A stretch of DNA of 64,000 bases from an uncultured Caldilineaceae bacterium. Its GTDB lineage: Bacteria > Chloroflexota > Anaerolineae > Caldilineales > Caldilineaceae. The notes below the pieces were generated by a model. It worked only from the letters and a program-made list of their open reading frames with translations. It ran no database searches and had not been told where the DNA came from. Every line of letters starts with the position of its first letter. The stretch's first letter is position 1. Below are positions 1 through 9,087 of this stretch, one piece after another. The translations under genes and the position numbers were made by a program. The stretch covers positions 3,885,405 to 3,949,404 of the forward strand of contig OX638330.1 of NCBI GenBank assembly GCA_951812725.1, read 5' to 3'.

Positions 1-2
1 CG

Positions 3-1376
3 CTGCCGGGGTGCTTTTGGGACAAGACGGAACTCGTCGAGACGTTTCCCCGGTATGCCGATCTGACGGGACAGGACCTGATCTTCAGTAAGCAGAATAC
101 GGCTCACCCTCCGACGCTGGCGTGTGTCGCCTACGTCAAGTTGGTGCCGCTGACGCAGGCGGAGGTGGCAGACATTCAACGCGACAGGGAGCAGAGAGAG
201 ACGCGCAGGGTGATCGGTATGAATGATGGCGAAGGGCTATTTCACCATATGTGTCCGGCGACAGAAGGGGAGCTCCAGGAGCAGATAGAGCCATTTCGTC
301 ACTCGGATGTGGGTAAGGTGCTGTGGGGCGTCAATTTAAGCGATCTGACCTACTATCACTCCAAGGTGGGACGTTTCTTTGGAACCGAGGATGGTGTGAG
401 TCCTGTGTTGCGTCATGTGCACGCGCTCCAGAGCCATAAGGCGCTGGCGGAGCAGGACATTGTCCCCTTCGCGGCAGCGATGGAATATGCCCATACGCTG
501 GGACTGGAGTTTCACCCCTATTACCGGTTGAGCATCGTAGATAAGGCCCAACCCTACTTCTTCTTCTCGACAGAGACTACTTTTCTGCGAGACAACCCGG
601 AATGCCGAATTGTTGCCAAGGATGGTTCGCCGCTGATGAAGGCCAGTTATGCTTTCCCCAAGGTGCGAGATTTCATGGTCTCTCTTATGGAGGAGGCGAT
701 GGAGTACGACATTGACGGGGTACACCTTTGCTTCACGCGTGGGCCGGAGTATATCGGGTACGAGCAGCCGGTGCTGGACGAGTTTGAACGGCTATATGGG
801 GAGGACGCGCGCGACGTTGCTGATGATGATGAGCGGCTGTATACCGTCAAAGCCAGCTTTCTGACGGAATTACTGCGGGCTGTACGGAGGACGGCAGACC
901 GGCACGGGGAAAAGAGAGGACGCAAGATGCAGGTGTCGGCGATTTTTGAGGGCGGCAGGGAGGACATGCGCTATTTCGCCTACGATGCCTACACCTGGGT
1001 GAAGGAAAAACTGGTCGACTTCATCATTACGGATCCGCCCTCAGAGCTGGTCAGGCTGGCTAAAGAAAACGGATGCCAGGTATACATGGCTTCTACAAAA
1101 GAAGACAACGTGCTGACAATGAAGCATGCCTACGCCGGCGGGATGGACGGGATGGCTATTTGGGACATCAACACAACGCGTCCTGAAACGTGGGCCATAG
1201 AAAGCCGGTTGGGTCACCGCGACGAACTGATTGATCTGCCGAAACCGGATCAGTATCCAAAGATGGAACGGACCAAGTTGATCACAATTCGGGGTCGGGA
1301 TTTCTCGCAAACGGTAGATAAAAACGTTCCCTCAGGATGGCCCCCAGAGCTGCTTGTCATCTACACCGGGGGATGA
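3..1376 (+). CDS. GHL10-type glycoside hydrolase-like protein (5' partial)
   Basis: The reading frame is already open at base 3, so the true start lies before the window; an apparent TTG start at 141 is internal. The encoded part matches the neighbouring gene at 1399-3063 almost end to end: a shared N-terminal beta-rich stretch (YADLTGQDL against CADLTGQEL), then a predicted TIM barrel with the landmarks NPECRIVAKDGSP, SYAFPKVRDFMVSLM and GVHLCFTRGPEYIGYEQP. These resemble the GHL10 (family-10-like glycosylhydrolase) proteins. Substrate is unknown. No signal peptide can be judged because the N-terminus is missing. The stop is 22 bases before the next start, so the two paralogues are probably co-transcribed. 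Family assignment is by pattern; enzymatic activity is inferred. Confidence 0.75.
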   Translation: MPGCFWDKTELVETFPRYADLTGQDLIFSKQNTAHPPTLACVAYVKLVPLTQAEVADIQRDREQRETRRVIGMNDGEGLFHHMCPATEGELQEQIEPFRHSDVGKVLWGVNLSDLTYYHSKVGRFFGTEDGVSPVLRHVHALQSHKALAEQDIVPFAAAMEYAHTLGLEFHPYYRLSIVDKAQPYFFFSTETTFLRDNPECRIVAKDGSPLMKASYAFPKVRDFMVSLMEEAMEYDIDGVHLCFTRGPEYIGYEQPVLDEFERLYGEDARDVADDDERLYTVKASFLTELLRAVRRTADRHGEKRGRKMQVSAIFEGGREDMRYFAYDAYTWVKEKLVDFIITDPPSELVRLAKENGCQVYMASTKEDNVLTMKHAYAGGMDGMAIWDINTTRPETWAIESRLGHRDELIDLPKPDQYPKMERTKLITIRGRDFSQTVDKNVPSGWPPELLVIYTGG

Positions 1377-1398
1377 GAAAGCAAAGAGGAGGGTTTCC

Positions 1399-3063
1399 AT
1401 GTGTGCAGAACGTAAGGCCATCTACATCTCCGATCTGGACCGTTGTCAGCCTGGTACAGCCATATCAGACAAGGCTCGGCATGGTCACTGGCGGGCGATC
1501 CCATACGAGGCGGAAGGCGTGTCCGGCACGATGGTTGTGGCCGGCATCGAGTGCAACGCGCCTACAATCACCCTTCCTCTTGGCATGCAGGGATGGTATG
1601 CCATCCACCTGGGCGTCTGGACGAACTGGGTGGACAGACAGGTGCGGGTCAAGCTGACAGATGATCCTTGTTTCACTACGACTACGACGCTGTATCCGGA
1701 CATAAAGAAGACCAACTTTTTTGCAAGCATCGGCGAGGTGTTTTGGAGATGCGCTGATCTGACAGGCCAGGAGCTGCATATCGGGCAGCAGAGCGCCGGG
1801 ACACCTTGGGCGGCCGGCATCGCCTATGTAAAACTGGAACCTCTAACTCCAGAAGAGGTTGCTGCGATCGAGCAGGATCGGACTGGAAGCGACACGAAGC
1901 GGCTGATCGCTTACAACGATGCCTGGAGTGTTTTCGGTGAGCGGGCGCTGTACACGGAGGAGGATATCATCGAGGAGGTTGAACCTTTTCGCGATACGGA
2001 CTTTCAGAAACTCCTGTGGGGTATCGGCTCGGGCAGCATGGTACAGTACCTTTCCGACGTCGGCGAACTTGCTGAGAAGAAGGACATGAGTGATTTCTCC
2101 CGCTATTGTGATCGCCAAGCGGCGGAAAGTTACCGCGCCCTGAAACTCAAGGGGATTGATCCCCTCAAGACGGTGATTGATCATGCACACGAACTGGGTA
2201 TCGAACTGCACGGCACTTACCGCGTCGGCGGCTGGGTCTTTCCGCCACCGGATGACATGGAGGACGAGTTCTTTCGCCAACATCCTGAATGGCGCTGTCT
2301 GGACCGGAATGGTCAGCCCACCGCCCGTCTGAGCTATGCCTTTGCGGGGGTCCAGGATTTTGTGATTTCGCTGTTCCGAGAGGTAGCAGAACGAGGCGCG
2401 GACGGGGTCAACATGGCCTTTATCCGCGGTCTGCCCTGTGTCCTCTACGATCCGCCTATTGTGGATGGTTTTCAAGAACAGTACGGACAGGACCCGCGTG
2501 CGCTTCCGGAGGATGATCCTCGCTGGTTAACCTACAAGGCGAGCTGGATGACTTCATTCATGCGGGCGCTTCGCCAGGAGATGGACCGGGTGGGCGAGCG
2601 GCAAGGGAGGCATGTCCAGGTATCGGCATACGTTGTGAATAACTTGCCGCACAATCTTGAGCATGGTCTGGATGTGGCAGTCTGGGCCGAGGAAGGGCTG
2701 GTTGATTTCATCATTCCCAACCCCTGGCATGGCGAAAGGGATGTTGATGTTGCCGCTTTCATCGAGGTTACGCGCGGAACCGGGTGTCAGGTTTACCCCG
2801 ACATCCTGCCGCGGCGGATGTCGACGGAAGAGTACCGGCAGCGGGCGATAGACTGCTATGAAACAGGTGCCGACGGACTGGCATTTTGGGATACTAACAG
2901 CCGTTACCCTTTTTTGGATGAGTGGAGCATGATACGGCGCCTGGGGCACGAGGAGGCGTTGGGAGGTTGGGCGGCTGACGAGTGGCCGGCGTACCGGCTG
3001 ATTCCGTTGCACAGCCTTGGGGGCCACCTTATGGACAAGTATTCGCCATACTGGTCTGCTTGA
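1399..3063 (+). CDS. GHL10-type glycoside hydrolase-like protein
   Basis: A 554-residue protein. I chose the ATG at 1399 because AGGAGG lies just upstream (1387-1392); the frame is open further up to 1354 but that would overlap the previous gene. Residues 1-150 look like a beta-sandwich (many short Val/Thr/Trp strands) and residues 165-540 like a TIM barrel of the GHL10 type, with HPEWRCLDRNGQP, LSYAFAGVQDFVISL, DGVNMAFIRG and NPWHGERDVDV. There is no signal peptide or membrane segment, so it probably acts in the cytoplasm on imported material. It is a tandem paralogue of the upstream gene, and a decayed third copy lies at 4456-4908. A Gfo/Idh/MocA oxidoreductase follows, which suggests a sugar-processing cluster. 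The substrate cannot be told from sequence. Confidence 0.8.
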   Translation: MCAERKAIYISDLDRCQPGTAISDKARHGHWRAIPYEAEGVSGTMVVAGIECNAPTITLPLGMQGWYAIHLGVWTNWVDRQVRVKLTDDPCFTTTTTLYPDIKKTNFFASIGEVFWRCADLTGQELHIGQQSAGTPWAAGIAYVKLEPLTPEEVAAIEQDRTGSDTKRLIAYNDAWSVFGERALYTEEDIIEEVEPFRDTDFQKLLWGIGSGSMVQYLSDVGELAEKKDMSDFSRYCDRQAAESYRALKLKGIDPLKTVIDHAHELGIELHGTYRVGGWVFPPPDDMEDEFFRQHPEWRCLDRNGQPTARLSYAFAGVQDFVISLFREVAERGADGVNMAFIRGLPCVLYDPPIVDGFQEQYGQDPRALPEDDPRWLTYKASWMTSFMRALRQEMDRVGERQGRHVQVSAYVVNNLPHNLEHGLDVAVWAEEGLVDFIIPNPWHGERDVDVAAFIEVTRGTGCQVYPDILPRRMSTEEYRQRAIDCYETGADGLAFWDTNSRYPFLDEWSMIRRLGHEEALGGWAADEWPAYRLIPLHSLGGHLMDKYSPYWSA

Positions 3064-3317
3064 GTTGTGGCGACGCAGGTAAGCGCATTTGCTTTTGCCA
3101 GCAATTGAGAGCGCAATGCGGTGCTCGCTGACTCGATGACTCTCTAAATGTATGCATTGACAAAGCAGGAGCGTAGTTCCCTCGAGTAGGTCTCGCATTT
3201 GGCCGAGAGCTACAGGTCTTCCCAACAGTCTGACTTACATTTTCCTACCAACAATCGGTACGGGCGGCAAAGTAATTTGTTTTTCGCCTTGCGCTACCTC
3301 GAAGGAGGAGCACTGCC

Positions 3318-4373
3318 ATGTTCGTGGACATGCAACCTGCCGACTATCAGCCTGTACTGCCTTTGTGCCAGGGCTTCGGTATTGGCATTGTTGGATGCGG
3401 CATCACCGTCTGCGACTCGCAGGCGCCCGCCTACAAGAAGGCCGGCTACCGCGTGGTCGCTTGTTGCGACACGGTGGAGGAGAGAGCACACAGCGCGGCA
3501 GCCATTTTCAGCAGCGCATTGGTCACAACCAGCTTGGAAGAACTGCTTTCGCATCCAGAGGTGCAGATTGTTGACCTGGCAGTACACCATCACCAGCGGC
3601 TGCCTCTGGTCGAGCAGATTGCTGCGGCAGGCAAGCACATCTTATCGCAGAAGCCCCTAGCTCCGAGTTTGCGCGAGGCGAAGCGCATTGTTGAAATATG
3701 CCGCGACGCCGGGGTGACCCTGATGGTCAATCACCAGGCGCGGTGGGCACCCTCGCACCGGGCGCTCAAGTTTTTGGTCGACAGCGGTGTGTTGGGTCAC
3801 ATCTACGCCTTTACTCACGTCTTTCGGGCCTATCAGGACTTTGGCTGGTATGCTGAGCGAGAGGACTTCAACATCGTTGATCATGGTATCCACTATATTG
3901 ATTTGAGCCGCTACTTTAGCGGTTACACGCCGCTGCGGGTGAGAGCCACAACCACTATGGCGCCCGGCCAGAATGCGGTCTCGCCGATGATTTATACGAT
4001 CCTCTTTGAATACGCGCCTTCGTCCCAAGTCATGACGACCTTGCACTTTAATAACATCGTTTCGGCACCTGCTTTGCATGATCAGTCCTGGGTCCTGGAT
4101 GGAACGCGCGGGAGCGCATTACTCAGCGATCCTGCTGGGACGGCCAAGTTAAGCCTGTCGTTCAAGGATTCGCCTGAACAGGTACAGACTTTCGAGATTG
4201 CCGGCAGCTGGGAGTATGAAGGATTTGCCGGTTCGATGGGAGAGATGTTGCTGGCCTTGGAGGAAGGGCGCGAGCCGGAGAGTTCGGGCCGCGATCACTT
4301 GGTGAGCTTACGGATGGCGTTTGCGGCAGTGGAGAGTGCGAATTCGGGTGAGAGTGTTGAATTGCGGGGGTAG
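3318..4373 (+). CDS. Gfo/Idh/MocA family oxidoreductase
   Basis: A 351-residue NAD(P)-dependent sugar or polyol oxidoreductase. The Rossmann start GIGIVGCGIT is at residues 21-30, after an unusual 20-residue N-terminal extension. The usual Glu-Lys-Pro motif reads SQKPLAPS (about 110-117): the Lys that helps bind cofactor and substrate is kept, but the Glu is replaced by Gln. The second domain contains NHQARWAPSHRALK and DHGIHYIDLSRYF, typical of the C-terminal substrate domain. The start at 3318 is supported by GGAGGAG seven bases upstream. It lies between GHL10-type genes and may oxidise a released sugar; that link rests on position only. Confidence 0.88.
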   Translation: MFVDMQPADYQPVLPLCQGFGIGIVGCGITVCDSQAPAYKKAGYRVVACCDTVEERAHSAAAIFSSALVTTSLEELLSHPEVQIVDLAVHHHQRLPLVEQIAAAGKHILSQKPLAPSLREAKRIVEICRDAGVTLMVNHQARWAPSHRALKFLVDSGVLGHIYAFTHVFRAYQDFGWYAEREDFNIVDHGIHYIDLSRYFSGYTPLRVRATTTMAPGQNAVSPMIYTILFEYAPSSQVMTTLHFNNIVSAPALHDQSWVLDGTRGSALLSDPAGTAKLSLSFKDSPEQVQTFEIAGSWEYEGFAGSMGEMLLALEEGREPESSGRDHLVSLRMAFAAVESANSGESVELRG

Positions 4374-4455
4374 GGGGCACGCTACAACACTCCGGGACAC
4401 CGCCGACAGGAGCGTCAAGCGATGCGGATTTGCAATGGCTTCTACCGCTGGTCTC

Positions 4456-4908
4456 ACCACTGCGGCAGGGAAGGCTTATCCAAGTTTAGGCGTTTGTTGT
4501 GAATACTCTGCTGTACAATCTTCGGTATGGCCTCGATGTGGGGACCTGGACCGAGTAAGGGCCGGTAGAATTCATCATTCCCAACCCCTGGCATGGGTAT
4601 ATGGATGTTGATGTTGCCTCCTTGGTCAGGGTCACGCGCAGCACCGACTGTCAGGTTTACGCCGACATTCTGCCGTGACGGATGCCGGAGTAAGCGTACC
4701 GGGAGCGGGCTTTGGACTGCTACGCAACCGGTGTCGACGGGCTGGCCTATTGGGACACGAACAGCCATTACCCCTATTTGGACGAATGGAGCATGAAGAG
4801 GAGTTGGGTGAGTGGGCCCCCGACGAGTGGCCTGCGTATCGGCAGATCCCTTTGCACAGTTTGGGCGGTCACCATATGGATAGTTATTCGCCTTACTGGT
4901 CTGCCTGA
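4456..4908 (+). pseudogene. Decayed 3' fragment of a third GHL10-type gene
   Basis: This stretch aligns with the last ~450 bases of the intact gene at 1399-3063. Recognisable pieces are FIIPNPWHG, VDVASLVRVTRST, CYATGVDGLAYWDTNSHYPYLDEWS and the terminal SLGGHHMDSYSPYWSA. Several stops interrupt the frame (for example around 4555 and 4677), and a small deletion near 4795 removes the counterpart of the MIRRLGH segment and shifts the frame. No 5' part is present. It is probably a leftover of a former tandem triplication. Confidence 0.85.
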
Positions 4909-5035
4909 GCGGAGCCAGTGGGGCCAGCGAGTGTCGGGCGCGCTTTGAATGTTGGGAGGAGTGAAGGGGACGGCCAGTTGGCGACCCATACCTGACATCG
5001 ATCTCAGAATGTTTCTGCGTCAGCTTCTTCGGTGA

Positions 5036-5893
5036 TCACCATTTGTCAATAATGTGTTTCGCAATCTTTACGGCGATCCTTGCCCCCTTGGGATTGCTTG
5101 CCGCAAAAAACAGTTGAAACATTGGAGAGTTCTTAGCGTTCTTGAATTCTCTGCCCGAAGGAACGACCTTCTCAAAAGTTGATTCAAGTCGATCTCGATA
5201 ACGCTGAGCAATTTGGCTGCTATCACTTGATCGGATTTGCTCAGACTCATCCTTGAAGAACTGCAAGGGTAACCTTGGCTGCGGGGAGTTACTGTAGAAG
5301 TCGTGCCAATGCTCGCGTCCTCCGAAGATCCTGTCGAGGTGAATCGACAGTTCCTCGGATGGCTCACTTTTTCTCGGCATCATCCTGGCAATCGCGCTCA
5401 GAGGGAACAAAATCCAGCAATCTATCTTCTGTGTCCTGGCCATTCCTTCCACCATAGCCCAGGAGACTTCGGTCGCGAAGGGATCCAGAAATACCACAGC
5501 GCGTTCGTCGTCGTGCAGGCCTTGGCAAAAAGCAGGCAACGCTATTTCGGCGTCCTTATTTAGCACCTCGATGTCGCGGCTCGGGTATTCCCCTTGCAGC
5601 TTCCTTAGCAGTTCATAGCGTTGGGAATCTTTCTCGATGAAAATGAGTCTATCAAAAGGCTTATCAGAAATTCCCAGAGCGATTCGGGGCGAACCTTTGT
5701 GCAACTCCCTAAAGTCATCATAGTCAGTAGTATACGCGGAGCCGGGGCGCCATGACCCTTCGCCGGCAAAAGCATCAACGTAAATGAGCCTGAATGGTTG
5801 ATTCTTCAAGGCGGTAGTGTATGCGTCCAGGTACAGGCTGAGAATACGGAGCTTCTGTTGGGTCCAAGGGCCACCAAAAGATCTGTCAGTCAT
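5036..5893 (-). CDS. tcmP: Three-Cys-motif partner protein TcmP
   Basis: A 285-residue protein starting MTDRSFGGPWTQQKLRIL and carrying YVDAFAGEGSW near residues 38-48. The DAFAG-type motif and the WTQxKL opening are hallmarks of the TcmP family, named because its members accompany a small protein with a three-cysteine motif. FLDPFATEVSW (about 135) resembles the DPF/DPP-type motif of some methyltransferase-like folds, so a nucleic-acid or nucleotide modifying role is conceivable but unproven. The upstream gene on the same strand, nine bases away, is exactly such a partner. No signal peptide; presumably cytoplasmic. Family call is firm; biochemical role is unknown. Confidence 0.85.
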   Translation of the reverse strand: MTDRSFGGPWTQQKLRILSLYLDAYTTALKNQPFRLIYVDAFAGEGSWRPGSAYTTDYDDFRELHKGSPRIALGISDKPFDRLIFIEKDSQRYELLRKLQGEYPSRDIEVLNKDAEIALPAFCQGLHDDERAVVFLDPFATEVSWAMVEGMARTQKIDCWILFPLSAIARMMPRKSEPSEELSIHLDRIFGGREHWHDFYSNSPQPRLPLQFFKDESEQIRSSDSSQIAQRYRDRLESTFEKVVPSGREFKNAKNSPMFQLFFAASNPKGARIAVKIAKHIIDKW

Positions 5894-5902
5894 ACTTGTT
5901 AC

Positions 5903-6655
5903 TTACTCCATGATCGGCATTTGACGCCAGTGCTTACTATCGATAATTGCAGAATCACCGCCGCGTTTGTTGCGCACACCCCCTAACTGTTTAAGAAAGA
6001 AGGCTACGCCAGAATTTACCGACTGATCACGGAGAGAACGCGCCCACTCAAGGTCCATAACTCTAGCTCCCGCGCCGCTCTCGCCACCGACTATCACCCA
6101 CTGTAAAACCCCTTTCTCGAGCCATGGGGTCAGGTCAAGCTGGTCCAGCAGAGGTTCTGCGGACACGAAACGTATGGGCGCAGGCAATCGATCTAAAACG
6201 GTCAATCTGGGAGCGTATTTCTGACTCTCGACCGACGTGCCCATCCAAATGTGAGCCGGCCAACCGTCGGGAAAGTGTCGCTCATGTTCTTGCCACCAAG
6301 CGACTGCCCGACCGGGCCGTTTGGTCAGAACTTGGAATATATGACCGCTCCTTGCAGCCGCCTCCTGCATGACCAGGAACATCTCAAGTACATATTCGAA
6401 CGGCACACTCGAATGAAAAACGTCCGACATGCTGTTGACAAAGACTCGTCGGGGCTTCTTCCAGGTCAGAGGAGCTTGAAGGCGCTCGGGCAGCAGGCGC
6501 ACATCGTCGGGGCCGGTCTCGTAGCCGTTGACCCCCATTCCCTTCAGGCGGGGATAAAGGGCGTACATATAGCAGTGGTCGCAACCGGGCGACACACGTG
6601 TGCAGCCGGTTACCGGATTCCAGGTTTCATCTGTCCATTCAATTGAGGATGGCAT
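5903..6655 (-). CDS. DUF5131 (phage Gp37/Gp68-like) three-Cys-motif protein
   Basis: A 250-residue protein opening MPSSIEWTDETWNPVTGCTR. Cysteines 18, 25 and 28 form CX6CX2C (TGCTRVSPGCDHCY), resembling the radical-SAM CX3CX2C iron-sulfur loop with a longer first spacer. Other family landmarks are FVNSMSDVFH, LTKRP, WMGTSVES and VIVGGESGAGAR. It is the standard partner of TcmP, encoded immediately downstream nine bases away. A 4Fe-4S cluster is likely by analogy, but the reaction is not known. The pair sits between a pseudogene and a sugar transporter, as expected for an accessory module. Confidence 0.87.
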   Translation of the reverse strand: MPSSIEWTDETWNPVTGCTRVSPGCDHCYMYALYPRLKGMGVNGYETGPDDVRLLPERLQAPLTWKKPRRVFVNSMSDVFHSSVPFEYVLEMFLVMQEAAARSGHIFQVLTKRPGRAVAWWQEHERHFPDGWPAHIWMGTSVESQKYAPRLTVLDRLPAPIRFVSAEPLLDQLDLTPWLEKGVLQWVIVGGESGAGARVMDLEWARSLRDQSVNSGVAFFLKQLGGVRNKRGGDSAIIDSKHWRQMPIME

Positions 6656-6894
6656 TCAAGGCTCCCTGTTGTAAACGCTGAAGCAAGTAGACTTCGGCCT
6701 GCTACGGGCTTTTTATGGCACAAATGTTCTCATGCTTTCCATTCCGTGTCAAATGTGCATATTCGTTTTGTGGGCACATTGGGGCAACCGGTACGGCGGC
6801 AGCACGGGCAAGGGAGCCTTCTACGACGGACAGATCGCCTGTGTGGGAGATGGTGAGGCTGGTGCGACCGGAGCTGATACTCGTTGGTAGTGGA

Positions 6895-7791
6895 TTAGCC
6901 TTTGAGGCCGGTGAGGACGACGCCTTCGATGATGAAGCGCTGGACGGCGATGAAGAGGGCGAGGATGGGGATGATGGCGAGGCTGGCGCCGGCCATGATG
7001 ACGCCGTACTGGTTCCAGAATTCGCCGACGAAGGTTGCGAGGCCGACGGTGATGACGTATTTGTCGTGGCTGGAGATGACGACGAGAGGCCAGAGGAAGT
7101 CGTTCCAGTTCCACATGAAGTAGAAGGCGATGAGGGTGAAGAGGGCAGCCCGGGAGAGCGGGATGATGATGCGGTGGAAGATATACCACTCGCCGGCGCC
7201 GTCGATGCGGGCGGCGTCGATCAGTTCGGTGGGGATGGTGTACATGAACTGGCGGAACATGAACATGGCGTAGATGGTGAAGATTTCGGGCACGATCAGG
7301 GCGGTATAGGTATCGGCCCAGCCGACCTGGACGGTCATGAGGTAGAGGGGGATCAGATAGACTTCAAAGGGTATGATCCAGGTGCTGAGCAGGATGTAGA
7401 AGATGATGTCGCGGCCGCGGAATACGAACTTGCCGAAGATATAGCCCAGAAGCGCGCTGGTGTAGATATTGAAGATGGTTTTGATGACACTGATGAATGT
7501 CGTGTTCCAGTAGAGCTGGCCCATGTTGGCGCGGTCGAAGACATCTATATAGTTCGAAATTGTTGGGTTGATAGGGAAGAGGCGGGGCGGGAAAGATACG
7601 GTTTCAGCCTGGGGTTTGAAGGAGGTGCTGATCATCCAGATGAAGGGGACGATCATCAGGATGGCGCCGGCGCCCAGGACAATGTAGTTGATCAAGAGGC
7701 CGCGGCGCAGGCGCTGAAAATCGGTTGCGCCGCGGGTGAGAGACCGTGCATCGACCTGGCTTGGTACGCCAACAAAGTCTTGATTAGCCAT
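6895..7791 (-). CDS. Carbohydrate ABC transporter permease (MalG-like)
   Basis: A 298-residue inner-membrane permease with about six transmembrane segments, including an N-terminal helix rich in Ile/Leu/Val (YIVLGAGAILMIVPFIWMI). The cytoplasmic EAA loop reads ELIDAARIDGAGEWYIFHRI, which couples the permease to its ATPase. It is the last gene of the operon at 10404-6895, 63 bases after the first permease. No ATPase gene is present; transporters of this CUT1 type often share a common MsmK-like ATPase encoded elsewhere. Substrate is probably an oligosaccharide or glycoside. Confidence 0.93.
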   Translation of the reverse strand: MANQDFVGVPSQVDARSLTRGATDFQRLRRGLLINYIVLGAGAILMIVPFIWMISTSFKPQAETVSFPPRLFPINPTISNYIDVFDRANMGQLYWNTTFISVIKTIFNIYTSALLGYIFGKFVFRGRDIIFYILLSTWIIPFEVYLIPLYLMTVQVGWADTYTALIVPEIFTIYAMFMFRQFMYTIPTELIDAARIDGAGEWYIFHRIIIPLSRAALFTLIAFYFMWNWNDFLWPLVVISSHDKYVITVGLATFVGEFWNQYGVIMAGASLAIIPILALFIAVQRFIIEGVVLTGLKG

Positions 7792-7854
7792 GCGTTACTC
7801 CAGAAAAAGACCGGGGTAGAAAGGAAGTATGGCTGAGTTGGGTTTGAATTAGAC

Positions 7855-8772
7855 TCATAGTTCCCAGTTGACTCGTTGCAGTCTGAACTGGACGAGAGTA
7901 AGGATGAGAACAATAGCAAAGAGGACGAAGGACATGCTGGCGGCCTGGCCCATAAACATGCGCTGGAAGGCGTAGTCGTAGATATGGAGGGCCAGCACCC
8001 TGGTGGAGTCGAGCGGGCCGCCGCCGGTCATCATGTAGATGGCCTGGAAGCCGCCGCTGAAGCCGCCGATGACGCCGGTTATGAGAACGAAGGAGACGAC
8101 CGGTTTGAGCAGCGGCAGCGTGATTTTTAGGGCCAGCTGGATGCTGTTGGCTCCGTCGATTTCGGCGGCTTCGTAGTAGTCTTTGGGGATACCTTTCAGT
8201 CCGGCGAGATAGATGATGACGGTAAAGCCGATCCCGCCCCAGATGCCCATGACGATGATGCTGGGCATGGCCCAGGTGGTGGATTGGAGCCAGGGGACCG
8301 GTTGGATGCCGATGAAGCTGAGGAGTTGATTGAGCAGGCCGAAACGGGTCTGCAGCATCCATTTCCAGACGGTGGCGCTGGCGATTACGGAGGTCATCAC
8401 AGGCAGAAAGTAGATCAGACGCAGGGGGATGCTGCCGCGCTTGATGGGGTTGAGGATGAGAGCGACGATGAGGGAACTGAATGCGCCGAGAAAGGTGCCG
8501 GCGAAGGTGCGGTACATGGTGTTCCACATGACCTTGTAGAAGAGGGAATCCTTGGCCAGGATGGCGTAGTTGTCAAAACCGACAAAGGGGGAGACGTTTC
8601 CGAAGAGGCTCCACTCGTGCATGCTGATAAAGAAGGAGAAGAAGATGGGGTAGAACTTGACGATCGCGTAGAAGATGATGGTGGGCACGAGGGCGATGAC
8701 GATGAAGCGATGCTCGGCGGCGCGGATCGTGGATCGGCGACCTGCGAATTTCTGTACGATGGTTTGAATCAT
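7855..8772 (-). CDS. Carbohydrate ABC transporter permease (MalF/UgpA-like)
   Basis: A 305-residue permease with about six transmembrane segments; the EAA loop is YYEAAEIDGANSIQLALKI. The frame is open 78 codons further upstream (to 9006), but that stretch is Arg/Pro-rich and lacks permease character. The ATG at 8772 follows GGGAGG at normal spacing and gives a standard family start (MIQTIVQKFAG, then the first helix). It pairs with the MalG-like permease downstream and the binding protein upstream. A stable hairpin at 9012-9046 separates it from the binding-protein gene. Confidence 0.93.
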   Translation of the reverse strand: MIQTIVQKFAGRRSTIRAAEHRFIVIALVPTIIFYAIVKFYPIFFSFFISMHEWSLFGNVSPFVGFDNYAILAKDSLFYKVMWNTMYRTFAGTFLGAFSSLIVALILNPIKRGSIPLRLIYFLPVMTSVIASATVWKWMLQTRFGLLNQLLSFIGIQPVPWLQSTTWAMPSIIVMGIWGGIGFTVIIYLAGLKGIPKDYYEAAEIDGANSIQLALKITLPLLKPVVSFVLITGVIGGFSGGFQAIYMMTGGGPLDSTRVLALHIYDYAFQRMFMGQAASMSFVLFAIVLILTLVQFRLQRVNWEL

Positions 8773-9011
8773 CACATCGCCTCCCACGGGGCGTCTGCGT
8801 TTTTGCGGCGAGGACCGGTGAAAAGGTCTTGCAAAGGGGTACTGGTGGCGCCGGTGCGAATTCGGGAGCGGGCGCGGAGCGCCAACCCTGATGCCGATCC
8901 CTTTGGCCGGCGAGAGCAGCGGCGCGGAAAACAGGTCTACTTCGTGGTCGTCTCGCCGGACCCCACTGGCCAGGCAGTACGGACTCCTGAACCAGCTTTG
9001 TATCACATATG

Positions 9012-9046
9012 GCGACTCCCACGCCTACATGAGGCGTGGGAGTCGC
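9012..9046 (-). terminator. Intercistronic 15-bp hairpin
   Basis: A perfect 15-bp inverted repeat (9012-9026 with 9032-9046, loop ACATG) lies 42 bases after the binding-protein stop and about 240 bases before the first permease start. No T-run follows on the minus strand, so it is more likely an mRNA-stabilising or partially attenuating structure than a full terminator. Such hairpins let the binding protein be made in excess over its permeases. Confidence 0.75.
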
Positions 9047-9087
9047 TCCTTCGACAGACTGCTTGCTTTACAAGCCAGCCGACGGGT

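Noticed and set aside
6715..7836. A 373-codon, very acidic plus-strand frame
   Set aside because: It runs antisense over a clear MalG-like permease; Asp/Glu/Gly runs result from reverse reading of hydrophobic codons.
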